From contig JACRCN010000087.1 in the NCBI GenBank assembly GCA_016219005.1, positions 33,488-97,487 of the forward strand: DNA of 64,000 nt. Reading direction: 5' to 3'. Positions 10,925 through 18,754 of this stretch are shown piece after piece (the first letter of the stretch is position 1; each line of letters starts with the position of its first letter). The notes beneath the pieces are model-generated. The model saw only the letters and a program-made list of their open reading frames with translations, made no database searches and was not told the DNA's origin. The translations under genes and the position numbers were made by a program. This DNA is from Deltaproteobacteria bacterium. GTDB lineage: Bacteria > Desulfobacterota > Desulfobacteria > Desulfobacterales > SpSt-501.

Positions 10925-11512
10925 ATGTATAAAAATAATACCGAACCGCATAACAGTTCTTCTGATCTTAGTATTCTCCTTTCGACTATCTTCCATATCG
11001 CCTCCATTGCCTGCGTACCTTTCCTGGCCAATGGAACTGTAAACGGAAACATTTATGCATGCGGGTTGCTGATGGTTTGGACCATTTATTATTCCATTCG
11101 GTTGTTCAAGTCCGGAAAAATGCTCGGGTTGGCTTTCTTTCTCATCACCTTATCTGCAGTTGTGTTTGGGATATACAAGTTTGGATTGATGTCACAATAT
11201 AAAAATGCGAAGATTTATCTAGAAGAGGAAAAAACATTTTGCAGAGAAACCACATACGAAACGCTTTTGTTGAAATATGAAGCACAAAAAAGCATGATCA
11301 GCGCAGCCTTTCGAGCATGCCTCGACAAGCAACACATTCCACCCGAATCCTGCATCAAGGAGGTAAATCACGGGACAAGCCTGAATGAAGTCATGCTGGG
11401 TAATCGTCTGTTGCGTTTGACCAACTGTGCAAATTCCTTGAGCACTAAGGAAAAGAGCGTGGATCGCCTCAAGAATAGACCCTGGGTCAAGTTCTGGATG
11501 GGTTTACTTTGA
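10925..11512 (+). CDS. Hypothetical low-GC membrane protein
   Basis: 195 aa ORF with about three hydrophobic segments then a soluble Cys-containing C-terminal part; preceded by a promoter match; no family recognised. Confidence 0.65.
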   Translation: MYKNNTEPHNSSSDLSILLSTIFHIASIACVPFLANGTVNGNIYACGLLMVWTIYYSIRLFKSGKMLGLAFFLITLSAVVFGIYKFGLMSQYKNAKIYLEEEKTFCRETTYETLLLKYEAQKSMISAAFRACLDKQHIPPESCIKEVNHGTSLNEVMLGNRLLRLTNCANSLSTKEKSVDRLKNRPWVKFWMGLL

Positions 11513-14023
11513 GCTTTTTTTCGTCCGGTGCGTCGGCTTTGCCTGAAGCGGATCATCGGGCCAGGGATGCTTCGGGTAGCGGCCCCTGAGATCTTTCTTC
11601 ACCTCGGAGTAGCCCCGGGCCCAGAACCCGGCCAGATCCGCGGTCACCTGCATGGGCCGGCCCGCCGGGGAAAGCAGGTGCAGCAGCACGGGTTGTTTGC
11701 CGCCGCCGACACGCGGGGTGTCGGTTCCGCCGAACATCTCCTGGATGCGCACCGCCAGCACCGGGATTTCACCGGAATAATCCAGGCGGATGCGCGAGCC
11801 GCTCGGCACCGTGAGATGGGTTGGAGCGAGTTCGTCGAGCGCCCGCCGCTGCCGCCAGTTGAGCATCCCGGCCAGTGCGGCTTCCAGGTCGACTTTCTTC
11901 AAATCCGGCAGCCGGGTGATGCCGGAGAGGTGAGCGCCCAGCCAATCCTCCAAAGAGCCGGCCAGCTTCGGGTCCGACACGTCCGGCCATTCCGGCCCGC
12001 CCGCGCCGACACGCCGCACGAACATCACGCGCTCCTGCCAGCGCCGCGCTTCCCGGGTCCAGGGCAGGCAGCCGATGCCTGCCAGCCGGATCCCCTTGAT
12101 CAGCGCCGACGCGATGACGGCGGGGTCCGGCGCGGAGAGCTGTTCTGATTTGAGAACAAGTGCCCCGAGCCTCAGTTCCCGTTCGGCAACCACCGCCTGC
12201 TTGCGGGGGTCCCAGTCGAGGATCTTGCGGGTGTGGACCTGCCCGGCATACTGGTCGAGCAGGGTCTCCAGATCGTAGGCCGCGGCGAGAAAGATGCGCG
12301 CCTCGCGGCGCTCACCGTCGAGATCGGCGGCAACGATGTAGTCCGAAGTGGAAAGCGGTTCCGGCGCGGCAAAAAAAGCGCCACGGCCGTTGGTCAACAG
12401 GAAGCGGCCCGGTGCGCCAGCCCGCCGCTGCCCAATGCGGTCGGGATAGGCCCAGGCGAGCAGCCGGCCGGCTTCGATCCGTGCTGCGCCTTGCGCTGCC
12501 AGGCCCAGGCGCTGGCGGAGCGCCTCCGCCAGTCGAATGACACGGCGGCAGGCCGCGCGGTCCACGACACGGCGCGAAGCATCGGACCGTTCGCCCACCC
12601 GCAGATCGTGAATGATCTCCAGCCGCAACCGCAGGTCCGAGTCCTGCGCTCCAGACGCAAACGGCACAAAATCCCGCTCGCTCAAAAGTGCCGCCATGTC
12701 GCAGGCCGCCCCGCCGGCCCCCGCGTCCATCGCCGCCAGCACCATGTGGGCCAGGCGGGGGTGCATGGGCAGCTCCGCCATCCGGCGCCCGTGGCGGGTA
12801 ACTGCCCCGGCGCCGTCCAGCGCGCCGACCTCGGACAGGAGCTGCCGCGCCTGGTCGAACGCCGCCGCGGGCGGCGGGTCGAGCCATCGCAGCCGGCCGG
12901 GGGAACCGACCCCCCACGCGGCCAACTCGAGCGCCAGCGCGGCGAGATCGGCCTGCAGGATCTCCGGAACGCTGCGCGGCGCAAGACGGCCGTGGGCCTC
13001 CTCGGACCACAGCCGGTAGCACACCCCCGGCGCCGTGCGGCCGGCCCGGCCGCGGCGCTGGTCAGCGGACTCGCGCGAGACCGGCAGGGTCACCAGTCGC
13101 GTCATGCCGCTGCGGACATCCAGCCGGGGAGCACGCGCCAACCCGCTGTCGACCACCACGCGGATACCTTCAATGGTCAGGCTGGTCTCGGCGATGTTGG
13201 TGGCCAGTACGATCTTGCGCCGACCCGCCGGCGCCGGGGCGATGGCCCGGTCCTGCTCCTCGCGGGTCAGGTTGCCGGAAAGCGGTGCCAGCATCCACTC
13301 CGGCCCTAAACGCGATGCCTGCAGCAGCGCCAGGACCCGGCGGATCTCCGGCGCCCCGGGCAGAAAAGCGAGAATGCTGCCGGTCTCGGCGGCGGCCGCG
13401 GCGAGCACCGCTGCCGCAACCTCCCGTTCCAGGGGCTGACCGCCGCCTCGGCCGCCCGCATAGCGCGTCTCCACCTCGAACTGCCGGCCTTCGCAGGCGA
13501 CGACTGGAGCGCCGCCGAGCAGCGCGGCGACGGGCTCCGTTTCCATGGTAGCGGACATCACTAAAAGCTTCAGGTCCGGGCTCAGCACTCCCTGCAGGTC
13601 CAGGCAGAGCGCCAGCCCCAGGTCGGCCTCCAGGTGGCGCTCATGGAACTCGTCAAAGATCACCAGCCCCGTCCCTGCCAGAGAGGCGTCGCGCTGCATC
13701 AGACGCGTCAGCACCCCTTCGGTCACCACCTCGATGCGGGTCTGGGGACCAACGCGCGTGTCCATGCGCACCCGGTAGCCCACGGTCCGGCCCACGGGCT
13801 CGCCCAGGAGCTGCGCCATGTAGGCCGCAGCGGCCCGCGCCGCCAGGCGCCGCGGCTCGAGCATGACGATGCGCCGACCCGCGAGCCAGGGTTCGCCCAG
13901 CAGGGCCAGAGGGGCCCGCGTGGTTTTCCCGGACCCGGGGGGCGCCTGGAGAATCGCACCGGCGCCCGAACCCAGGGCGGCCTTGAGATCCCCCAGCACG
14001 GCATCAATCGGAAGCGGCATCAT
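11504..14023 (-). CDS. hrpB: ATP-dependent helicase HrpB
   Basis: APPGSGKTTRAPLAL Walker A, DEFHER (DExH), MSATM, QRRGRAGRTAPGVCYRLW, and HrpB-type C-terminus (LLSPAGRPMQVTADLAGFWARGYSEVKKDLRGRYPKHPWPDDP). Confidence 0.96.
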   Translation of the reverse strand: MMPLPIDAVLGDLKAALGSGAGAILQAPPGSGKTTRAPLALLGEPWLAGRRIVMLEPRRLAARAAAAYMAQLLGEPVGRTVGYRVRMDTRVGPQTRIEVVTEGVLTRLMQRDASLAGTGLVIFDEFHERHLEADLGLALCLDLQGVLSPDLKLLVMSATMETEPVAALLGGAPVVACEGRQFEVETRYAGGRGGGQPLEREVAAAVLAAAAAETGSILAFLPGAPEIRRVLALLQASRLGPEWMLAPLSGNLTREEQDRAIAPAPAGRRKIVLATNIAETSLTIEGIRVVVDSGLARAPRLDVRSGMTRLVTLPVSRESADQRRGRAGRTAPGVCYRLWSEEAHGRLAPRSVPEILQADLAALALELAAWGVGSPGRLRWLDPPPAAAFDQARQLLSEVGALDGAGAVTRHGRRMAELPMHPRLAHMVLAAMDAGAGGAACDMAALLSERDFVPFASGAQDSDLRLRLEIIHDLRVGERSDASRRVVDRAACRRVIRLAEALRQRLGLAAQGAARIEAGRLLAWAYPDRIGQRRAGAPGRFLLTNGRGAFFAAPEPLSTSDYIVAADLDGERREARIFLAAAYDLETLLDQYAGQVHTRKILDWDPRKQAVVAERELRLGALVLKSEQLSAPDPAVIASALIKGIRLAGIGCLPWTREARRWQERVMFVRRVGAGGPEWPDVSDPKLAGSLEDWLGAHLSGITRLPDLKKVDLEAALAGMLNWRQRRALDELAPTHLTVPSGSRIRLDYSGEIPVLAVRIQEMFGGTDTPRVGGGKQPVLLHLLSPAGRPMQVTADLAGFWARGYSEVKKDLRGRYPKHPWPDDPLQAKPTHRTKKSSK

Positions 14024-14062
14024 GACAATCGGTTATAGTGGCGAACGGTCCGGCTCGGCAAC

Positions 14063-14102
14063 AAAAAAGCGCAGGCCGGCAGATGCGGGCCGGCCTGCGC
14101 TT
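14063..14102 (-). terminator. Terminator-like hairpin in the region upstream of hrpB
   Basis: 12 bp perfect stem GCGCAGGCCGGC/GCCGGCCTGCGC followed by a T6 run on the minus strand. Confidence 0.75.
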
Positions 14103-14116
14103 GGGGAAGGTTTGTG

Positions 14117-14145
14117 TTGACAAGAAAGCCATATCAGATTAAAAA
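14117..14145 (+). promoter_or_regulatory. Putative promoter of the universal stress protein gene
   Basis: TTGACA-N17-TAAAAA in AT-rich sequence upstream of 14202. Confidence 0.5.
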
Positions 14146-14201
14146 TTTAGCGTTTTATAGCGGGTTTCCTTATCCCGAAACTCTAAATTTTAGGGGGAAA
14201 A

Positions 14202-14738
14202 ATGAGCCTGCAACTTCCTCAAATAAAAAAAATCCTCTTCACGACGGACCTCTCACAGCAGACGAGACACGCGTTCAGCTACGCTGCAGGGTTGGCGCAC
14301 CAATACGGCGCCACGCTGACGATCCTTTATGTAATGGAGGATATATCAGGGTCTCAAAGCGCAAATCTGAAAGCATTCATCGGCAGCGAGCGCTGGAAGG
14401 AGCTGAAAACCTCCTATGAACAGCAAATCCAGCAGGTTCTCATCGGCAAAAAGCGGGAGGGCGCCATGATTCGGGAGGCCCTCGGGGCTATGTTCACTGC
14501 CGCGCAAAATGAGCTTCCGGAGAAGAACCTGCGGTCAGATGAAATTGTGGTCACCCAGGGCGACACGGTTGACTGCATCACCCAGGAAGCCGAGGCCCGG
14601 CAGGTCGATCTCATCGTCATGGGCTATCACCCGCAGGGGCGGCTGGGGGAGGCCATAATCGGCAGCGTCAGCCGCAACGTGGTGCGCCGGAGCAAGGTTC
14701 CGGTGCTCCTGGTGCGTCTGCCGGAGCTGGGGGTGTGA
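14202..14738 (+). CDS. Universal stress protein (UspA family)
   Basis: KKILFTTDLSQQTRHAFSYAAGLA start, DLIVMGYHPQGRLGEAIIGSVSRNVVRRSKVPVLLVR end. Confidence 0.93.
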   Translation: MSLQLPQIKKILFTTDLSQQTRHAFSYAAGLAHQYGATLTILYVMEDISGSQSANLKAFIGSERWKELKTSYEQQIQQVLIGKKREGAMIREALGAMFTAAQNELPEKNLRSDEIVVTQGDTVDCITQEAEARQVDLIVMGYHPQGRLGEAIIGSVSRNVVRRSKVPVLLVRLPELGV

Positions 14739-14780
14739 TTTTTTTCGTTCCGCCCGCCTGAAAGAACACCATCACAATAA

Positions 14781-14820
14781 TCAAAGGCCGTGGGGTCGAA
14801 GCCCACGGCCTTTGATTTTT
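14781..14820 (+). terminator. Rho-independent terminator after the usp gene
   Basis: TCAAAGGCCGTGGG(G)/CCCACGGCCTTTGA stem followed by TTTTT. Confidence 0.88.
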
Positions 14821-15302
14821 CCCCGAATACTCTCGGCATTGCATCATTTCCCCTGCCATCGGCGGAAATTCCGGTAGTCGTCCAGCATCCGCGGTTCCTT
14901 CAACGAGCCGAACGGGATATCACCCTACCCCGTCCGGCGGTAAAGGCGTCCTTTCCCTGCGAATTCCGAAAAGCTCATGAGTGCGGAGCAAGTCAGACGC
15001 GGTGCGATCCTCTCGCAAGGACTCGGTGTGGTCGAAACCCATACTGGAGATGGCGATGCAGGATAAACCCCCACCGTATAAGATTTGCGGCGGAAAGGTT
15101 TGAGTTGACAAAGAGCCCATGCCATAATAGAGATCAAACTTTAGAGTGTTTGCATAAATTGATAACCTTATAATATCTATAAAGCCCGGTTGGAAGCTGA
15201 AGAAGATTCAGCCCCGCCCCGCCTTTTATTCCGGCCGGCGTAACACGGTTCTTCGAAACAGCGGCACCGCGTTTCACCCATCATACTCGAAGGAGGAATA
15301 CG

Positions 15303-16349
15303 ATGTCAGGGAAAAGACCAGTTTACAGCTTTTCGGTATTCGTGGCAGCCCTTGTCGCCGTTTTTACTTTTTCGGCGATCGATCCGGCTAACGCGCAGGA
15401 GCGCAAGTCGATCCGCTGGGCCACCTCCAGCACCGGTTCATACGGGTATAAGGTCGCGGCCCAGATGGTCAAAGTGCTGGAGGACGCGCTGGGTGGCCAA
15501 TACACCGTCACCGTCAATCCGTATCCATCGACGACCGCCGCTATGAAGGCGACCATGGATGGCGATGCGGAGATCGGCTACACCGCCGACGTCGGGATGG
15601 CCGATGTCTACAAGGGCGAAGGCGCCTTCAAGGATTACAAGCCCGCCAAGTCGAGGATGGTCCACACCTGGTATGCGTACCCGATGGAGTCGTTCATGGC
15701 CGTGTATGCCCCGAAGGCCGACCAGTTCAAGTCCTGGGGCGACTTCAGCGGCAAGCCGGTGTTCTTCACCCCCGCCGGCTTCATGAACTGGCTGAATTTC
15801 CGGCGCATCTACAAGGCGCTGGGCTACAACTTCAAGCATGTCCAGATCGGCGAGGCGGCCCAGGGCGACGCGCTCCAGGCCGGCACCATCGTCGGCGCTG
15901 TCTGCTATACGACCGCCGGCAAGTCCCTTCCGTCCTACTGGCGCGAGACCGAGCTGCGCCTGGACATCAAGTTGATCAACCCGAGCCCGGATGAAGTCAA
16001 GAAGCTGACCGCGGCGAACCTCGCGCCCACGGAGATCGATGCGACGAAGGTATTCAGCAAGGATGTCGGCGTGAAGACGGTCCTGGGCGTGCCCCTCCTG
16101 TTCGCCTACAACATGCTGGCGGATATGCCCGAGGAGATCGTCTACAAGATGCTGAGCAAGTTCTATGCTGAACGCGATAACCTTGCCAAGGCCGACCCGG
16201 GTTTCGAACCCATGGCGCGCGACTTTATCGGCATGCAGGTGAAAGGCATCAACGGCGAGCCGGACGCTCCCGTACATGCGGGGCTGGCGAAGTTCCTCAA
16301 GGAGCACAAGGCCTGGAACGACAAGTGGAAGATCGCCGGCAGCAAGTGA
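15303..16349 (+). CDS. TAXI family TRAP transporter solute-binding subunit
   Basis: Sec-type signal peptide, RWATSSTGSYGYKVAAQMVKVLEDAL; followed by a TRAP permease. Confidence 0.88.
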   Translation: MSGKRPVYSFSVFVAALVAVFTFSAIDPANAQERKSIRWATSSTGSYGYKVAAQMVKVLEDALGGQYTVTVNPYPSTTAAMKATMDGDAEIGYTADVGMADVYKGEGAFKDYKPAKSRMVHTWYAYPMESFMAVYAPKADQFKSWGDFSGKPVFFTPAGFMNWLNFRRIYKALGYNFKHVQIGEAAQGDALQAGTIVGAVCYTTAGKSLPSYWRETELRLDIKLINPSPDEVKKLTAANLAPTEIDATKVFSKDVGVKTVLGVPLLFAYNMLADMPEEIVYKMLSKFYAERDNLAKADPGFEPMARDFIGMQVKGINGEPDAPVHAGLAKFLKEHKAWNDKWKIAGSK

Positions 16350-16531
16350 TCGCGCAATCGGACGCCCGGGGGTGAGGACCTGCGCCGCACAGGCGCCGGT
16401 CCTCGCCCGGCCCGCTTACCGCGGGGTTCGGCCGAGCACCGGACGTCCGATCCGTTGACCGCCCGCACCCGCCGTATCTGCGCCGCAGTTCGGCAGTCGA
16501 AAGGCCATCTGGATCGAAAGGAGAGAAAGCC

Positions 16532-18493
16532 GTGCTGAGTGAGCAACTCAAGCCGTACGCCAATGTCAAGAACCTGAGGTTTGTCTTATCGCTCGTTATG
16601 TTCGTCTGGCTGGGGTGGTACTTTTACACCGGCTTTGGAGGCCCGAGTGAACTCGTGGCGGCCCTTGTGCCGATCGCCATGATGCTGCAGATCCTGTGCA
16701 TGCATGAAAATGGTTATATTTACAAGCGACTGCCGCCCATCGCCAATCATGTCCTTGTCGCTATCTATCTTGCCGTCTGCCTTTTTGCCTTCTACCATTT
16801 CGTGACGGAGTACGAACAGATCGCGATCTGGCGACAGGGCTCCTACACCCGGATGGACTTCATCATGGGTTTGCTGGTTTTCCTCCTGGTGATGGAACTG
16901 TCGCGGATCGCCCATTCGGAGCTGTTTTGGATGAACGTGGTATTGGTTTTCTACACCCTGTGGGGCTATCTGAGTCCGATTGATTTCTTCTGGCACCCGG
17001 GGACCACGTTTTACCGGGTGATCACATCGAGCACGGTCGAGCTCGCGACCGGCATTTACGGGCAGTACTCCCAGATCGCGCTGACGACGATCGCGGCATT
17101 CCTGCTCTTGGCCGCGGCGGCGCGCGGGTTCGATGCCCAGGGGGCGATGGTCCATTTCATGCGGCGCATCGCCGGGAAGTCGCGGGCTACGATCCCTCAG
17201 ACGGCGGTGCTCGCCTCGTCCGCGGTCGGCATGATCAGCGGCAGCGGCGCGGCCAACGCCACGGTGGTCGGCGCTTTCACGATCCCGCTGATGAAACGCT
17301 ACGGCTTTCCGGGTGAGTTCGCCGGAGCGGTGGAGACCGCGGCTTCGATGGGCGGGCTCATTATGCCGCCGGTCATGGCGGTCGCCGGTTTCGTGATGGC
17401 GGAATTCCTCGGCGTGTCTTACTGGAGCGTAACGCTGCGCGGCTTCTCCCTCGCCTTCGTCTACTACGCCACGCTCGGCCTGTCCGTTTATCTGCTGAGC
17501 GTGAGACTGATGCCCGCCGATCCGATCGAGAAAACAACCATTCCGATGTACGAGCAGATCAAGACGGGGATCTTCTTCCTGGGGATCCTTTTTCTCACCC
17601 TCCTGATGGGGGGGCTCAACTACGGCGAGCAGCTCGCGGGGCTCTATACCGGTGCCTTCATGTTCGCGCTCCTCATCCTGCTCTATCTTTTTTTCAAGTA
17701 CGTGTTGAAGGACCCTGTGGCGGATAAGGATGCGCTTTTAAAGAACATCCGCATCATGATCGAGACGCATGCCGAGCTGACCTCCTATCTGACGCTGCTG
17801 CTGTGCACGCTCGGCATCATGGTCGGCCTGTTCACCGTGACCGGCTTCATCAACCGCATGGGGGGCATGATGCTGCGGGTCGGCGAGTTTAACATCATCG
17901 CACTGGTTTTGATGGCCTGGGTGTTCGGCTGGCTGGTCGGCGCCGGCCTGCCGCCGACGGCCACCTATATCGTGCTGGCGGTCATCATCGTGGACCCCTT
18001 GCGCAAGCTCGGCATCGATCCCTGGGTCGCGCATTTCTTCTGCTTTTTGATCGCGGTCTGGGGCGAATTGTCGCCGCCGACCTCGCTCGCGGCGGCGGTC
18101 TCGGCACGAATCGCGGAGGCGTCATTCGTAAAGACCATGTTTGAGGCGCTGAAACTCTGCCTCCCCGTCACCCTCATGACGTTTGCCATCTTCATCCGCT
18201 CCGAGCTTGTGACAAAGCCGGGCTGGGGGCAGATCGTGGATACGCTGCTCGTGGCAATCGCCTGCTGCGGCATCACCTTCGCCTTGTTCGGGCGGGTTGT
18301 CCGCAATCAGCGCTCGGACGTGATGCTGCGCGTGGTGCTGGCCATAGCCTCGTTCATGGTGATGTTCCATCCGGACGGCAACATAGCGCTTGGGGCGGCC
18401 ATCTGTGTGCTGCCGGCAACGATCTACAGCACTCTCTGCCACCGGCGGATCGCCCGGCCGAGGAGCGCGCTGGAGCAGGTGCCCGTCAGCTGA
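16532..18493 (+). CDS. TRAP transporter fused 4TM/12TM permease
   Basis: GTG start; SGSGAANATVVGAFTIPLMKRYGFPGEFAGAVETAASMGGLIMPPVMAVAGFVMAEFLG DctM signature. Confidence 0.93.
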   Translation: MLSEQLKPYANVKNLRFVLSLVMFVWLGWYFYTGFGGPSELVAALVPIAMMLQILCMHENGYIYKRLPPIANHVLVAIYLAVCLFAFYHFVTEYEQIAIWRQGSYTRMDFIMGLLVFLLVMELSRIAHSELFWMNVVLVFYTLWGYLSPIDFFWHPGTTFYRVITSSTVELATGIYGQYSQIALTTIAAFLLLAAAARGFDAQGAMVHFMRRIAGKSRATIPQTAVLASSAVGMISGSGAANATVVGAFTIPLMKRYGFPGEFAGAVETAASMGGLIMPPVMAVAGFVMAEFLGVSYWSVTLRGFSLAFVYYATLGLSVYLLSVRLMPADPIEKTTIPMYEQIKTGIFFLGILFLTLLMGGLNYGEQLAGLYTGAFMFALLILLYLFFKYVLKDPVADKDALLKNIRIMIETHAELTSYLTLLLCTLGIMVGLFTVTGFINRMGGMMLRVGEFNIIALVLMAWVFGWLVGAGLPPTATYIVLAVIIVDPLRKLGIDPWVAHFFCFLIAVWGELSPPTSLAAAVSARIAEASFVKTMFEALKLCLPVTLMTFAIFIRSELVTKPGWGQIVDTLLVAIACCGITFALFGRVVRNQRSDVMLRVVLAIASFMVMFHPDGNIALGAAICVLPATIYSTLCHRRIARPRSALEQVPVS

Positions 18494-18572
18494 CCGTTTT
18501 TCCGCACGCGCCGGACCGGAGAAGCGGCTGGAGGAGCCATCGTCGACAGGGCCAGCCGCAGCGTGCTGCATT

Positions 18573-18630
18573 AAAATCCGAAAGGCCGCAGGGTGTGCTT
18601 CCCTGCGGCCTTTCGGATTTTCTTTTTTCC
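18573..18630 (+). terminator. Strong terminator, 21 bp perfect stem
   Basis: AAAATCCGAAAGGCCGCAGGG-TGTGCTT-CCCTGCGGCCTTTCGGATTTT then CTTTTTT; between convergent TRAP and GRE genes. Confidence 0.93.
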
Positions 18631-18754
18631 GTCCGATCAAATCTTGGCAACCACAGTCCCGCGGGTCGAAGGCGGAGATGCCACGTCGGTACGTGAGCGT
18701 TTAACCCGCGAGGCAACGCAGCCATCGGGGCGCAGACGGGGTTTTAGGCCCGTT

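Noticed and set aside
12233-13309. Plus-strand ORFs opposite hrpB
   Set aside because: Antisense shadow ORFs with Arg/Pro/Gly-rich composition; hrpB frame is fully supported.
14860-15300. Possible small ORFs in the usp-TAXI intergenic region
   Set aside because: Several short overlapping frames on both strands with no family resemblance or RBS; treated as regulatory/intergenic.
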